A stretch of DNA of 64,000 bases from Sediminibacterium goheungense (GCF_004361915.1 NZ_SNWP01000010.1:816501-880500); one strand, 5' to 3'; positions 1-9,509 are shown, counted from the first letter of the stretch. Notes: generated from the letters alone by a model not told the origin. Made by a program: numbers and translations.

Positions 1-119
1 CCATTTTTATTCCCGATAGCCACAACAGGATGTCCGTTTGCACGTAATCTGTTTACAGCAAGAAAACTATAACGTGAAGGATTTTCTGAAGCACCCAGTA
101 CCATGGTTTTTTTAGACAT
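1..119 (-). CDS. CoA-binding domain protein, N-terminal part only
   Basis: The reading frame starts with ATG at 117-119 and runs off the left edge of the window, so only about 39 N-terminal residues are visible. They contain the motif GASENPSRYS followed by AVNRLRANGHPVVAIGNK. This matches the first strand and nucleotide-binding loop of the small CoA-binding (YccU-like, Rossmann) proteins common in Bacteroidota. The start overlaps the end of the upstream membrane-protein gene by 8 bases, so the two are probably translated together. The exact ligand and role are not known from the visible part. Confidence 0.75.
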   Translation of the reverse strand, partial: MSKKTMVLGASENPSRYSFLAVNRLRANGHPVVAIGNKN

Positions 120-537
120 AGTTCTTTTGTTTATAGTAGCGGCCAATATATTTCCAATAACGGATAGCTGCAATGTTTACCACTAAAAAATAGATACCCA
201 GCACATAATTATAATAGATTTTGGTAGCAGGCAGGGGTATTTTGAAATTACCTGAATATACCCAGGCAAAAAACATGCTCCCAAGTACCAATGCTATCAG
301 CAGATTAAGGGTGAAAAATTTTTTATCGTCTTTTTCAGCGATTAATAAGTTAATCATAGTACTAACTACCTGCCATAAGCCTACAATAAGCAAACCTAAT
401 GCATGCAACAGTAACAACGTATAAAATTCATTGCTTTTAAACAGCGATACAAAAAAGAAAATAAAAGGGAGGATAGATAATAACCATACACCTAATTGCC
501 CGTATACATCTGCATTGGCCCATATCGATTTCTTCAT
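112..537 (-). CDS. Small integral membrane protein, unknown function
   Basis: 141 residues with about four hydrophobic segments (near residues 15-33, 40-63, 77-94 and 109-127) and a basic C-terminus. No catalytic motif is visible. It lies one base after the neighbouring membrane-protein gene (539-898) and overlaps the CoA-binding gene on the other side, so the three look like one minus-strand operon. Both membrane proteins have four helices and a similar G-x-W-Q-x-x-S stretch in helix 2 (GLWQVVS here, GGWQLLS in the neighbour). This suggests they are tandem paralogues. I do not recognise the family. Confidence 0.6.
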   Translation of the reverse strand: MKKSIWANADVYGQLGVWLLSILPFIFFFVSLFKSNEFYTLLLLHALGLLIVGLWQVVSTMINLLIAEKDDKKFFTLNLLIALVLGSMFFAWVYSGNFKIPLPATKIYYNYVLGIYFLVVNIAAIRYWKYIGRYYKQKNYV

Positions 538-538
538 A

Positions 539-898
539 CTATTTTCCCCGGAATATTTCCAAATAACAAACCATCAGGTAATACAAAGCAAGAACTGGGG
601 TCATATAGAGTAATATATACAATACCCATATCATCATCTCTGCCGATAACAGACTGATCAGAAAAATGCAAACAATTGCGAGCAGCAGGTACTGATAAAC
701 CTTTCTTGCTTTACTGTCCTGGTTCCATCGCTGTGTAAGATGAACAGCCATGCTCAGCAATTGCCACCCACCAATACCCAAAAAGAAAACCATCATGGCC
801 AGTTCCATATCAAAGAAACAGATGGCACCGGTGATGATCAATGCCGCCGACTGGATGATAATATCTGCTTTTTTAAATGAGGTCTGGTTGAATGACAT
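539..898 (-). CDS. Small integral membrane protein, unknown function
   Basis: 119 residues with four predicted membrane segments and short loops. It is the first gene of the three-gene minus-strand group at the left edge, separated by one base from the next gene. It shares the GGWQLLS motif position with its downstream neighbour, which suggests an old tandem duplication. No known domain is recognised and no function is proposed. Confidence 0.6.
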   Translation of the reverse strand: MSFNQTSFKKADIIIQSAALIITGAICFFDMELAMMVFFLGIGGWQLLSMAVHLTQRWNQDSKARKVYQYLLLAIVCIFLISLLSAEMMIWVLYILLYMTPVLALYYLMVCYLEIFRGK

Positions 899-1085
899 GT
901 ATCAAATTTAGCAATTAATTCCACCTTACACCCCCCGTTCTCCCATTCACCCTGTTACTATTTTCTACCTGTAATGCCTGGAGATTACTCAGAAACAGCA
1001 ATATTTTGACAGGCCATTGTGCAATTTATCAGTAATACAACTGAGTAGGTCATGTATTATTTTGTATTGTGTGTAACTTTCGGTC

Positions 1086-2933
1086 ATGAAATACCTACTT
1101 GTATGTATACTTTTTTGTTATACCCTTCAGGCTTCCGCTCAGATTAAACCTTTCCGGTTTGCCTTTATTTCCGATACCCATATCGGATCTCCCAATGGCA
1201 GTGCCGAAGAGGATTTACGAAGAACCGTTGCCGATATTAATCAGATGACAGACATTGCTTTTGTGGTTTTAACAGGCGACATAACCGAACTGGGCACTAC
1301 AGAAGAAATTAAAACAGCCAGGGCCATCCTCGACGAATTAAAAGTGCCGTATTATATTATTCCCGGCAATCATGATACTGGCTGGAGCGAAAGCGGTGGT
1401 GTTGCTTTTGCCGCCATATTCGGCTATGATAAGTTTGCCTTCACCTACAATGGTATTCGTTTTATTGGTTGTGCCTCCGGACCTTATGTACGCATGAGTG
1501 ATGGTCATGTTCCCAGAGATGCTGTTAACTGGCTGGAAAAAGAACTTTCGACCCTGAAACCCGATCAACCTGTTATTTTTCTGAACCACTATCCACTCGA
1601 TAATGGACTGGATAATTGGTATGAAGTGATTGATCGGTTAAAGCAAAAGAATACCATTGCTGCTTTATGTGGTCATGGCCATGCCAACCGGGCCATGAAT
1701 TTTGAAGGTATTCCTGCTGTTATGGGCAGATCGAACCTGCGTGTGAAAGCAGAAACCGGCGGTTATAATTTAGTTGATGTAAGATCAGACTCTATCATTT
1801 TTGCTGAGCGGTGGCCTGGCAGGCAAACACTGGCTTCCTGGACCGGGGTGAAAATAGAAAAGCATCTGTACCAGCCATCACCTGAGCATTTGCGTCCTTC
1901 CTATGCCGTAAATGATAGTTTTCCGGAGGTGAAAGCAGTATGGAAATACAGTGCTGAGGCCAATATTATTTCTACCCCTGCTACCGATGGCAAGCTGGTA
2001 TTTTTTGGTAATAGCCTGGGTAATATTACAGCATTGGATATCAGAACAGGTAAAAAGAAATGGCAATTTCAAACAGGTGGTGCTGTATTTTCTTCACCGG
2101 CTGTTGATCAGCAAAGAATGGTAGTAGGGTCAGGTGATGGTTATGTTTACTGCTTTGAAACCACTAAAGGCAGGTTAGTATGGAAGTACAAGGCCGATGC
2201 TGCCGTATTGGGATCTCCACTCATTAAGGATGGTATTGTGTATGTTGGCGGCAGCGATCATTGTTTCCGGGCCCTTGAATTGGTTTCGGGTAAAGAGATC
2301 TGGCGCTTTATAGGATTGGAAGGACCCGTTATGAGTTTACCCGTGATAACGGGAAATCAGGTTCTGTTTGGTGCATGGGATCGTAACCTCTATGCTTTGG
2401 ATAGAAAAACAGGAAAACTGAACTGGAAATGGAACAATGGCTCTACGGTTCGCAATTATTCCCCCGCAGCCTGCATCCCTGTTATAAGGGATGATGTAGT
2501 TTACATAGTTGCCCCGGACCGCTACCTCACCGCTATTGATCTGGCAACTGGTACCACTTTATGGCGAAACAATGAGGCTACAGTAAGGGAGTCGATTGGT
2601 ATTTCAGCCGACGGCAAATGGGTTTATGGTAAAACGATGAATGATTTTGTGGTGGCTTTTCCAACTTCCCGTGAAAAACAGTCAGTTGCCTGGAAAATCA
2701 ACTGTGGCTTTGGTTATGAGCATGTACCCTCTATGTTGATGGAACAACAAAACACCGTTGTATTTGGTACCAAAAACGGTCGGGTATATGCGATTGACCC
2801 CGTAAAGAGAGAAATGAAGTGGGTATACAAGATCGATCATTCAATGGTGAACACGGTAAATATGCTGAGTAGCAAAAGGATTCTTGCAGCTACCATGGAT
2901 GGAAAACTGAGTCTTTTGGAAGTAACAGAATAA
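1086..2933 (+). CDS. Secreted metallophosphoesterase with PQQ-type beta-propeller
   Basis: 615 residues. Residues 1-19 form a signal peptide ending ASAQ. Residues about 20-260 are a calcineurin-like metallophosphoesterase with the full set of metal-binding blocks: ISDTHIG, TGDITELG, GNHD, NHYPLDNG and GHGHAN. Residues about 275-615 form a propeller of PQQ/pyrrolo-quinoline-type repeats (for example YCFETTKGRLVWKYK and YALDRKTGKLNWKW), which usually bind ligands or proteins rather than PQQ itself. The protein is therefore likely an exported phosphoesterase acting in the periplasm or at the surface. The substrate is unknown. It is monocistronic by position, with a 107-bp gap to the histone-like gene. 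Confidence 0.85.
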   Translation: MKYLLVCILFCYTLQASAQIKPFRFAFISDTHIGSPNGSAEEDLRRTVADINQMTDIAFVVLTGDITELGTTEEIKTARAILDELKVPYYIIPGNHDTGWSESGGVAFAAIFGYDKFAFTYNGIRFIGCASGPYVRMSDGHVPRDAVNWLEKELSTLKPDQPVIFLNHYPLDNGLDNWYEVIDRLKQKNTIAALCGHGHANRAMNFEGIPAVMGRSNLRVKAETGGYNLVDVRSDSIIFAERWPGRQTLASWTGVKIEKHLYQPSPEHLRPSYAVNDSFPEVKAVWKYSAEANIISTPATDGKLVFFGNSLGNITALDIRTGKKKWQFQTGGAVFSSPAVDQQRMVVGSGDGYVYCFETTKGRLVWKYKADAAVLGSPLIKDGIVYVGGSDHCFRALELVSGKEIWRFIGLEGPVMSLPVITGNQVLFGAWDRNLYALDRKTGKLNWKWNNGSTVRNYSPAACIPVIRDDVVYIVAPDRYLTAIDLATGTTLWRNNEATVRESIGISADGKWVYGKTMNDFVVAFPTSREKQSVAWKINCGFGYEHVPSMLMEQQNTVVFGTKNGRVYAIDPVKREMKWVYKIDHSMVNTVNMLSSKRILAATMDGKLSLLEVTE

Positions 2934-3040
2934 AATGTGCATTGACCGTTAAAATTTTTTAGTGCAACTATTCGTTTTAATTCACAAATAATTTTCTAAC
3001 TTTCGTACCTCATCATTTACAACAACAAACTAATACCATC

Positions 3041-3493
3041 ATGGCAAAAGCTAAAAAGAAAGCCGTAAAAAAAGCAGCACCTAAAAAAGTTGCAAAAAAA
3101 CCTGCTAAGAAAGCAGTGAAAAAAGTAGCTAAAAAAGCCGCTCCAAAGAAAAAAGCAGCCGCTAAAAAAGCAGCACCTAAGAAAAAAACAGCTGTAAAAA
3201 AAGTGGTTAAAAAAGCCGCCGCCAAAAAAGCAGCACCAAAAAAGAAAGCCGCAGCTAAAAAGGCAGCACCTAAGAAAAAAGCAGCCGCTAAAAAACCGGT
3301 AGCGAAAAAAGTAGCTGCTAAAAAACCTGCAGCAAAGAAACCAGCTGCCAAAAAGCCTGCAGCCAAAAAAGCAGCGCCAAAAAAGAAAGCCGCAGCTAAA
3401 CCTGCTCCAGCACCAGCCGCCGCACCAACACCAGCTCCAGCTCCTGTTGAAGCACCAGCACCTGTTAATCCGGAAATTCCTTTTAACGCCTAA
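3041..3493 (+). CDS. Histone H1-like lysine/alanine/proline-rich DNA-binding protein
   Basis: 150 residues made almost entirely of lysine, alanine and proline, in short repeats such as KKAAPKKKAAAKK, then a proline/alanine-rich tail ending EAPAPVNPEIPFNA. This composition is that of bacterial histone H1-like (Hc1/AlgP-like) proteins, which bind DNA without sequence specificity and condense the nucleoid. The repetitive DNA also opens a 117-residue frame on the opposite strand, which is a shadow. The gene has its own upstream gap with TAACTTTC at 2997-3004 (a near match to the Bacteroidota -7 box) and a strong terminator directly after it, so it is a single transcription unit. The repeat number probably varies between strains by slippage. 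Confidence 0.85.
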   Translation: MAKAKKKAVKKAAPKKVAKKPAKKAVKKVAKKAAPKKKAAAKKAAPKKKTAVKKVVKKAAAKKAAPKKKAAAKKAAPKKKAAAKKPVAKKVAAKKPAAKKPAAKKPAAKKAAPKKKAAAKPAPAPAAAPTPAPAPVEAPAPVNPEIPFNA

Positions 3494-3517
3494 TTCAGCT
3501 TTTACAATCTGTATACA

Positions 3518-3549
3518 AATCCTGTTACTTTCTGTAACAGGATTTTTTT
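3518..3549 (+). terminator. Rho-independent terminator of the histone-like gene
   Basis: A 12-bp stem AAATCCTGTTAC / GTAACAGGATTT with a 4-base loop is followed by a run of T. It starts 25 bases after the stop codon of the histone H1-like gene. Confidence 0.85.
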
Positions 3550-3633
3550 ATTCTTACTACATGAAGCAGTTTGGCCTCTTTTAAAATATCTTTATAAGCG
3601 TTCAGCTTTTCTGATTCACCAAAACTTTCTTAC

Positions 3634-6045
3634 ATGCGTACTTTCTTACTTGCATTTTTCTGTTTATGCCTGAGCGGTTTACACGCCCAGAACAGCAGTT
3701 CTAAAATTGCAGACAAAACAAAAAACATGAAACGGTATGATGGTTATTTCACTTATTGGTGGGATGCCAGTACCGGAAAAATCTGGTTACAGGCCGATAA
3801 ATTCAACCAGGAGTTTTTATATGTAAATTCTCTCCCTGCCGGTTTGGGCTCCAATGATATTGGGCTCGATCGTGGTCAGTTAGGCAGTACCCGCATTGTT
3901 TACTTTCATAAAGTAGGCAAAAAGTTATTGCTGATTCAGCCCAATTACCGCTACCGTGCCCTTTCAAATGATGAAAAAGAAAGAGAAGCCGTACAGGAAT
4001 CTTTTGCACAGTCTACTATTGCCGGTTTCACCATCGATGAAGATGAGGGTGATAAGGTTTTGGTGGATGCTACTTCTTTCTTTCTGAGAGATGCGCACGG
4101 TGTTGCCGACAAAATAAGAAGTATGCGCCAGGGTACTTATACATTCAATGAATCGCGTTCTGCCATGTACCTGCCCAATACACGTAACTTTCCATTGAAC
4201 AGCGAGTTTGAGGCAAGCATCACATTTACCGGTGGAAGTGATGCAGGACGCTATGTAAATGCAGTAACCCCCTCCAGTGAAGCGATTACCGTTCGTATGC
4301 ACCATTCTTTTGTGCAGTTACCCGATAATAAATACCAGCCCCGCAAATATGATATCCGAAGCGGTTATTTTGGTATTTCTTATTTCGACTTCAGCAGTCC
4401 TTTTACTGAGCCCATTGAACAAATGTTTATTTCCAGACACAGGCTCGAAAAGAAAGATCCGACGGCTGCATTAAGCGATCCGGTTAAACCCATCGTGTAC
4501 TATCTGGATAATGGCACCCCAGAACCCATCCGATCTGCCTTACTCGAAGGTGGTCGTTGGTGGAACCAGGCTTTTGAAGCTGCAGGCTACCGCAATGCAT
4601 TTATCGTAAAAGTATTACCAGATGATGCAGATCCGATGGATATCCGTTACAATATGATCAACTGGGTTCACCGCTCTACACGTGGCTGGAGCTATGGTGC
4701 TTCTGTTACCGACCCACGCACAGGTGAAATCATTAAAGGGCAGGTGACGCTGGGATCTTTAAGGGTACGTCAGGACTACCTTATTTTCACCGGTCTTTTG
4801 TCACCCTACGAAACAGGTAAACCTGTTTCCTCAACCATGCGTGAAGCTGCATTACAGCGTCTTCGTCAGCTATCGGCACATGAGATCGGCCATACACTGG
4901 GCTTACAGCATAATTATGCTTCGAGTTTCAATAACCGTGGATCGGTAATGGATTATCCGCATCCCAATGTATTTGTAAACAGTAAAGGTGAAATTGATTT
5001 TACAAAAGTATATACCAATGAAATCGGTGAATGGGACAAACGCGCCATTACCTATGGCTATCAGGATTTTCCGGAAGGCGTTAATGAAAATGATGGCTTG
5101 AAAAAAATACTGGAAGAAAATACCAGACAGGGATTATTGTTTATTGCAGATGCTGATTCCCGAGCACCTGGTGGTTTTCATCCCTATGCACATTTATGGG
5201 ATAATGGAAAAGATGCAACGGATGAATTGAAAAATGTATTACAGGTTCGCCAGAAAGCACTGGATCAGTTTTCAGAAAATGCGATCCGGGAATCAGTACC
5301 TATGTCGAGACTGGAAGATGTATTGGTTCCGGTATACAATTACCATCGCTACCAGGTAGAAGCTGTATGCAAACTGATTGGCGGCATGAATTACAGTTAT
5401 AATGTGAGAGGCGATGCACAACAAAAGCCACAGATACTCGACAACAACATTCAACAAAAAGCATTACAGGCAGCCCTGGATTGCCTCAATCCTGAAGTAC
5501 TTACTTTACCTGACCGCATAAGTATGATGATACCTCCACGCCCACCTATGTATTATGGCGTAGGTGAAACTTTTGCCAAACGTACAGGTATGAGCTTCGA
5601 CCCAATGGCAGCAGCAGAGGCACTGGCGCACTATGAGCTCGGATTTTTATTCAATGCCGAAAGGGCCAACAGACTGGAGCAGTTCAAGGCTCAGGCCGGT
5701 ACGATCGGATGGGGCGAAGTACTCGATGCCATCATTAAAAAAACATGGATGGCCAAGAAGCAGGATGGTTTAAAAGCACAGGTACAAACACAAACACAAC
5801 AAATCGTACTCACCTGGTTACTTGCTTTAAGTCAGGATAATACCGCGAATTATCAGGTAAAATCTATTTGCTTCGATCGTCTCAACAGTCTTAAAAATTT
5901 TGCCAAACAACAGGCCGCTGTCAATTCAGCCTTACGTGCACACTATATGTATGCAATAGAAAGAATTGAAAAACCAAAAGACATTGAACTTCCTCAGCAT
6001 AGAGAGATAGCACCAGGAGCACCGATTGGGTGTGAGTGGGAGTAG
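3634..6045 (+). CDS. Secreted zinc-dependent metalloprotease (DUF5117/DUF5118 type)
   Basis: 803 residues. A signal peptide (about residues 1-19, ending LHAQ) is followed by a conserved N-terminal region containing KNMKRYDGYFTYWWD. The catalytic core has the extended zinc motif HEIGHTLGLQHN near residue 418, that is HExxHxxGxxH, followed by a MDYPHP Met-turn-like block. This arrangement is typical of the Bacteroidota zinc-dependent metalloproteases that carry DUF5117 and DUF5118 domains. They are exported and of uncertain substrate. The length fits the family (about 800-850). It is a single gene with a strong terminator just downstream and a convergent neighbour. Confidence 0.88.
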   Translation: MRTFLLAFFCLCLSGLHAQNSSSKIADKTKNMKRYDGYFTYWWDASTGKIWLQADKFNQEFLYVNSLPAGLGSNDIGLDRGQLGSTRIVYFHKVGKKLLLIQPNYRYRALSNDEKEREAVQESFAQSTIAGFTIDEDEGDKVLVDATSFFLRDAHGVADKIRSMRQGTYTFNESRSAMYLPNTRNFPLNSEFEASITFTGGSDAGRYVNAVTPSSEAITVRMHHSFVQLPDNKYQPRKYDIRSGYFGISYFDFSSPFTEPIEQMFISRHRLEKKDPTAALSDPVKPIVYYLDNGTPEPIRSALLEGGRWWNQAFEAAGYRNAFIVKVLPDDADPMDIRYNMINWVHRSTRGWSYGASVTDPRTGEIIKGQVTLGSLRVRQDYLIFTGLLSPYETGKPVSSTMREAALQRLRQLSAHEIGHTLGLQHNYASSFNNRGSVMDYPHPNVFVNSKGEIDFTKVYTNEIGEWDKRAITYGYQDFPEGVNENDGLKKILEENTRQGLLFIADADSRAPGGFHPYAHLWDNGKDATDELKNVLQVRQKALDQFSENAIRESVPMSRLEDVLVPVYNYHRYQVEAVCKLIGGMNYSYNVRGDAQQKPQILDNNIQQKALQAALDCLNPEVLTLPDRISMMIPPRPPMYYGVGETFAKRTGMSFDPMAAAEALAHYELGFLFNAERANRLEQFKAQAGTIGWGEVLDAIIKKTWMAKKQDGLKAQVQTQTQQIVLTWLLALSQDNTANYQVKSICFDRLNSLKNFAKQQAAVNSALRAHYMYAIERIEKPKDIELPQHREIAPGAPIGCEWE

Positions 6046-6050
6046 TGATT

Positions 6051-6159
6051 GTGAATGGTGAATGGTGAATATGAAAAGAGCGACACTTGATATGTGTCGC
6101 TCTTTTATTTTAATGGTAGAACTTCATCAACTATTCACCATTGACCATTCACCATTCAC
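6051..6159. repeat. Inverted pair of 7-bp tandem repeats around a terminator
   Basis: Left arm 6051-6072 is three units of GTGAATG/GTGAATA. Right arm 6131-6159 is the reverse complement of the same 7-bp unit (ACCATTC type), four units. The arms can pair over about 21 bp and enclose the terminator hairpin at 6074-6106. Similar heptamer arrays occur in six other gaps of this window. Confidence 0.7.
6074..6106. terminator. Bidirectional terminator between convergent genes
   Basis: A 13-bp perfect stem AAAAGAGCGACAC / GTGTCGCTCTTTT with a 7-base loop. It has A-runs on one side and T-runs on the other, so it can stop transcription of both the protease (+) and the E2 gene (-). Confidence 0.88.
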
Positions 6160-6164
6160 GTTAC

Positions 6165-7793
6165 TTATACCAACATCCTTAAAGGCTCTTCCAGCAATGA
6201 TTTAAGGGTTTGCAGGAAGGCTGCTCCTGTGGCACCGTCTACTGAACGGTGGTCGCAACTCAGGGTTACTTTCATAATATTACCAGGCACTACCTGACCG
6301 TTTTTCACCACAGGCACCTGTGAAATACCTCCTACTGCCAGTATACATGAATCGGGAGGGTTAATGATGGCAGTAAACTGATCAATACCATACATACCCA
6401 GGTTAGAAATGGTGAAAGTACTTCCCTCCCAGTCTGCAGGCTGTAATTTTTTTTCTTTTGCTTTTTGTGCGTATTCTTTTACTTCCGCACCAATCTGGCT
6501 CAGTGATTTGGTATCTGCAAAACGTACTACGGGTACCAGCAATCCGTCTTCCACCGCTACTGCAACACCAATATTAATGTGGTGGTTATAACGAATGGTA
6601 TCGCCCAACCAGCTGCTGTTTACTTTAGGGTGTTGTTTTAAAGCAAGGGCCGTTGCTTTCAGCACCATATCATTAAAGCTTACTTTCACCGGTGCCACTT
6701 CATTAATTTTCGTACGTGCAGCGACCGCCGCATCCATATCGATCGACATGGTCAGGTAGAAATGCGGTGCCGTAAACAGGCTCTCACTCAATCTGCGTGC
6801 AATGGTTTTACGCATCTGTGATACAGGCACATCTTCAAAGCTAACCTGTCCGGCAGGTGCCACAGGAGCCATCGGTGTAGCTTTAGCTGCTGCCGGTGCA
6901 GAAGAAGAAGCTGCAGGAACATATGCATCAACATCATTTTTGGTAATGCGGCCATTGTCGCCGGTACCTTTTACATAACGAAGATCGATACCTTTTTCAC
7001 CTGCTATTTTTTTAGCGAGTGGGGATGCAAATATCCGTCCTTCATTTACCACTGTTTCTGAAACAGGGGCTGTAGCTGCAACCGGTGCCGCTACCGGCGC
7101 AGGGGCTGCTGCTACCGTAGCAGCAGGTGCAGTAGCCTGACCACCACCGTTTTTCACAGCTTTAACAATGGCTTCTACATCCAGACCGGGTTTACCAATG
7201 ATACAGAGCAGATCATTCACCAGAATTTTCTCACCAGCTTTTGCGCCCTGATACAATAAAACACCATCCTTATAACTTTCCAGTTCCATAGTGGCTTTAT
7301 CGGTTTCGATATCTGCCAATACTTCACCTTTTTTAACGGTATCGCCAATATTTTTATGCCATCCGGCTATCACACCTTCAGTCATGGTATCGCTGAGGCG
7401 GGGCATGAGAACCACTTCTTCCATGTTCGCTACATCAACTACAGGAGCTGATGAAGCTGCCGGGGCAGGCGCTTCTGCAACAGGTGCAGGAGCAGCAACC
7501 GGAGCAGCAGCAGCGCCACCACTATGTTGTGCCAACAAGGCTGAAATATCTTCTCCCGCTTTACCAAAAATGGCCAGCAGGTCGTTTACCTGTAATTTAC
7601 CACCCTTGGGGGTACCAATATGTAATAAAATACCATCCTGGTAGCTTTCCAGCTCCATGGTAGCTTTATCCGTTTCTATTTCTGCAAGGAGGTCTCCTTT
7701 CTTTACTGCATCTCCTACATTCTTATGCCAGGCGGCTATAACACCTTCTGTCATAGTATCACTCAGTCGGGGCATTAAAATCACTTCTGCCAT
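6165..7793 (-). CDS. pdhC: Dihydrolipoamide acetyltransferase E2 (pyruvate dehydrogenase complex)
   Basis: 542 residues from the ATG at 7793. This start is preferred over an in-frame upstream ATG at 7853, because the first lipoyl domain begins directly at AEVILMPRLSDTMTEG and the extra 20 residues lie in a repeat. Domain order: lipoyl domain 1 (about 1-80, lipoyl-lysine in ETDKATMELES), Ala/Pro linker, lipoyl domain 2 (about 122-200, same motif), second linker, E3/E1-binding domain (ASPLAKKIAGEKGIDL), and the catalytic acyltransferase domain ending with DHRSVDG (catalytic HxxxDG). It transfers acetyl groups to CoA in the pyruvate dehydrogenase complex. E1 and E3 genes are not adjacent, so the substrate (pyruvate versus another 2-oxoacid) is inferred from the double lipoyl domain and overall similarity. 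Confidence 0.9.
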   Translation of the reverse strand: MAEVILMPRLSDTMTEGVIAAWHKNVGDAVKKGDLLAEIETDKATMELESYQDGILLHIGTPKGGKLQVNDLLAIFGKAGEDISALLAQHSGGAAAAPVAAPAPVAEAPAPAASSAPVVDVANMEEVVLMPRLSDTMTEGVIAGWHKNIGDTVKKGEVLADIETDKATMELESYKDGVLLYQGAKAGEKILVNDLLCIIGKPGLDVEAIVKAVKNGGGQATAPAATVAAAPAPVAAPVAATAPVSETVVNEGRIFASPLAKKIAGEKGIDLRYVKGTGDNGRITKNDVDAYVPAASSSAPAAAKATPMAPVAPAGQVSFEDVPVSQMRKTIARRLSESLFTAPHFYLTMSIDMDAAVAARTKINEVAPVKVSFNDMVLKATALALKQHPKVNSSWLGDTIRYNHHINIGVAVAVEDGLLVPVVRFADTKSLSQIGAEVKEYAQKAKEKKLQPADWEGSTFTISNLGMYGIDQFTAIINPPDSCILAVGGISQVPVVKNGQVVPGNIMKVTLSCDHRSVDGATGAAFLQTLKSLLEEPLRMLV

Positions 7794-7839
7794 ATAGTTC
7801 GATTGCTCTTTTGTTTGAAGGCGTGAAATTAGGAAAAAA

Positions 7840-7866
7840 GCTTCAAGCTTCAAGCTACAAGCTGGA
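7840..7866. repeat. Single-arm 7-bp repeat array upstream of the E2 gene
   Basis: Units of the type AAGCTTC / AAGCTAC follow each other with a 7-base period in the gap between icd and the E2 gene. No matching inverted arm is seen nearby, unlike the other arrays. Confidence 0.55.
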
Positions 7867-7917
7867 AGGCACCTTTTTTAGCCAATATTTTCTGTTTTAC
7901 GCGAAATTTTGGCTTGC

Positions 7918-9372
7918 TTACTGTCCTTGTGCAAGGCTGTAGGCTTTTTTATCACCCCAGGCATTCAGCAGTTCAGTTGAACAGATTTTGAAGTCGGCCG
8001 ATAACCTTTTATACAGTTCCAGTATATCTACCTGCGTGAGGGCCAATTCTTCCACACTTTCAAAACGGCACCTGTATTGATTTACCAGGTTGGTAAATAC
8101 AGACCCCTTTGGCCATACCTGCGTACCTCTGTTACTGATGGTAACCAGTTTAAAAAGGTCAAGTGTATGTTTCAGGCATTTTTCTGCTACAAGTTGCGGC
8201 TGTTCATTGCTCTCAATAAACATATCTACCCCTACAATTTTCTCTGTATTCGACTCAATTGTTTCCAGCATCGGGTTTTTCTCCAGTTTGAAAACAGTGG
8301 GTGTTACTGGCTGGTCAGCCAGCAAGGGTTTGGGGTTGTGGGCGGGTAATTTCCCAAAATTGGCAATAATCGCTTCCGTAAACTGTGTTGTATTAACAGA
8401 TGGAACTGCTTTATCACCAAAATCACCGGTATGGATCCCCGATTCCAGTGTAAATAATAGGGCATTTTCAATCATAGCCGCAGACTCCATCAGTCCCAGA
8501 TGCCTGAGCATACCAATACCACTCAACAATAATGCTGTCGGGTTGGCAATATTTTTTCCCGCGATATCGGGTGCCGTACCATGAACTGCTTCAAAAATAG
8601 AAATATGATCTCCGATATTAGCCGAGGGTGCAAAACCCAGTCCTCCCACCAATCCGGCGCAAAGATCACTTACAATATCACCTTGTAAATTGGTCAGCAC
8701 CACCACATCAAACAGGTCTGGCTTACTTACCAATTTCATACACAGATCATCTACAATCACATCATCGGCCTTCAGTTCCGGATAGTCTTTGGCTACTTCG
8801 TAAAAAACTTCCAGAAACAGCCCATCAGTAATTTTCATGATATTGGCCTTATGTCCGCAGGTAATTCTTCTGGCACCTTTCTTCTTGGCCATCTCGAAAG
8901 CATATTTGATCACCTGCATACTACCCGGGCGGGTAATAAATCTTCTGCTCAGCGCCACATCATGGGTCAGCATATGTTCAATACCACCATAAGTGTCTTC
9001 AATATTTTCTCTCACAATGGTAATATCAATGGGAATACCAGCTTTGCTGAAAACCGTATCCACCCCGTGTAAGGTCTGGAAAGTACGTTTATTGGCATAG
9101 GTGTTCCATGTTTTCCGGGCCGTAACGTTTACACTCTTAACACCTTTCCCTTTGGGTGTTTCCATCGGACCTTTAAAAAGAATGCCCAGTGACTCAATGG
9201 TTTGCTGTGCCTCAGGGGTCATTCCGTTGCTGTAGCCTTTGTCGAACACCCACTTACCCATATCAACAAAATCATATTCCAATGGCACTTTGGCGGCACT
9301 GAAAACCGATAAAACAGCGTCCATAATTTCCGGACCGATTCCATCTCCTTTTGCTACGGCAATCCTAGTCAT
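7918..9372 (-). CDS. icd: Isocitrate dehydrogenase, long Thermus/Rickettsia-like type
   Basis: 484 residues. The N-terminal two thirds are a beta-decarboxylating dehydrogenase: AKGDGIGPEIMDAVLSVF, the substrate block TVRENIEDTYGG, YEVAKDY, the acidic metal site LQGDIVSDLCAGLVGG, and the nucleotide loop AVHGTAPDIAGKNIANP. About 150 extra C-terminal residues (after LKKNP-like LEKNPMLETIES) match the extended isocitrate dehydrogenases of Thermus and Rickettsia rather than the 415-residue E. coli enzyme. It oxidises isocitrate to 2-oxoglutarate in the TCA cycle, probably with NADP. It lies upstream of E2 on the same strand but 124 bases away, so co-transcription is uncertain. Confidence 0.9.
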   Translation of the reverse strand: MTRIAVAKGDGIGPEIMDAVLSVFSAAKVPLEYDFVDMGKWVFDKGYSNGMTPEAQQTIESLGILFKGPMETPKGKGVKSVNVTARKTWNTYANKRTFQTLHGVDTVFSKAGIPIDITIVRENIEDTYGGIEHMLTHDVALSRRFITRPGSMQVIKYAFEMAKKKGARRITCGHKANIMKITDGLFLEVFYEVAKDYPELKADDVIVDDLCMKLVSKPDLFDVVVLTNLQGDIVSDLCAGLVGGLGFAPSANIGDHISIFEAVHGTAPDIAGKNIANPTALLLSGIGMLRHLGLMESAAMIENALLFTLESGIHTGDFGDKAVPSVNTTQFTEAIIANFGKLPAHNPKPLLADQPVTPTVFKLEKNPMLETIESNTEKIVGVDMFIESNEQPQLVAEKCLKHTLDLFKLVTISNRGTQVWPKGSVFTNLVNQYRCRFESVEELALTQVDILELYKRLSADFKICSTELLNAWGDKKAYSLAQGQ

Positions 9373-9435
9373 AGTTCCTCTTTTTAAAAGTGCTGCGAAG
9401 GTAAGGCCTGGAAGGTATTTTTTGTGTTAAAAATA

Positions 9436-9509
9436 ATGCTGATAGCAGATGGTTAATAGCTGATAGAAAAACATGCTATATGCCATCAACCATTTGCTAT
9501 TAGCTATTC
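9436..9509. repeat. Inverted heptamer repeats between icd and apaG
   Basis: Units such as CTGATAG, CAGATGG and TTAATAG (9436-9466) are followed by the inverse type TGCTATA, TGCCATC, AACCATT (9473-9509), all with 7-base spacing. The two halves are roughly complementary. Unlike most other arrays, this one lies between divergent genes. Confidence 0.6.

Noticed and set aside
1074..1081. TAACTTTC as -7 box of the phosphoesterase gene
   Set aside because: It ends only 4 bases before the ATG, so the transcript would start at or inside the first codon.
3013..3366. 117-residue minus-strand frame rich in Ala, Phe, Gly and Leu
   Set aside because: Mirror of the repetitive histone H1-like gene; the lysine codons read backwards give Phe. 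No independent evidence.
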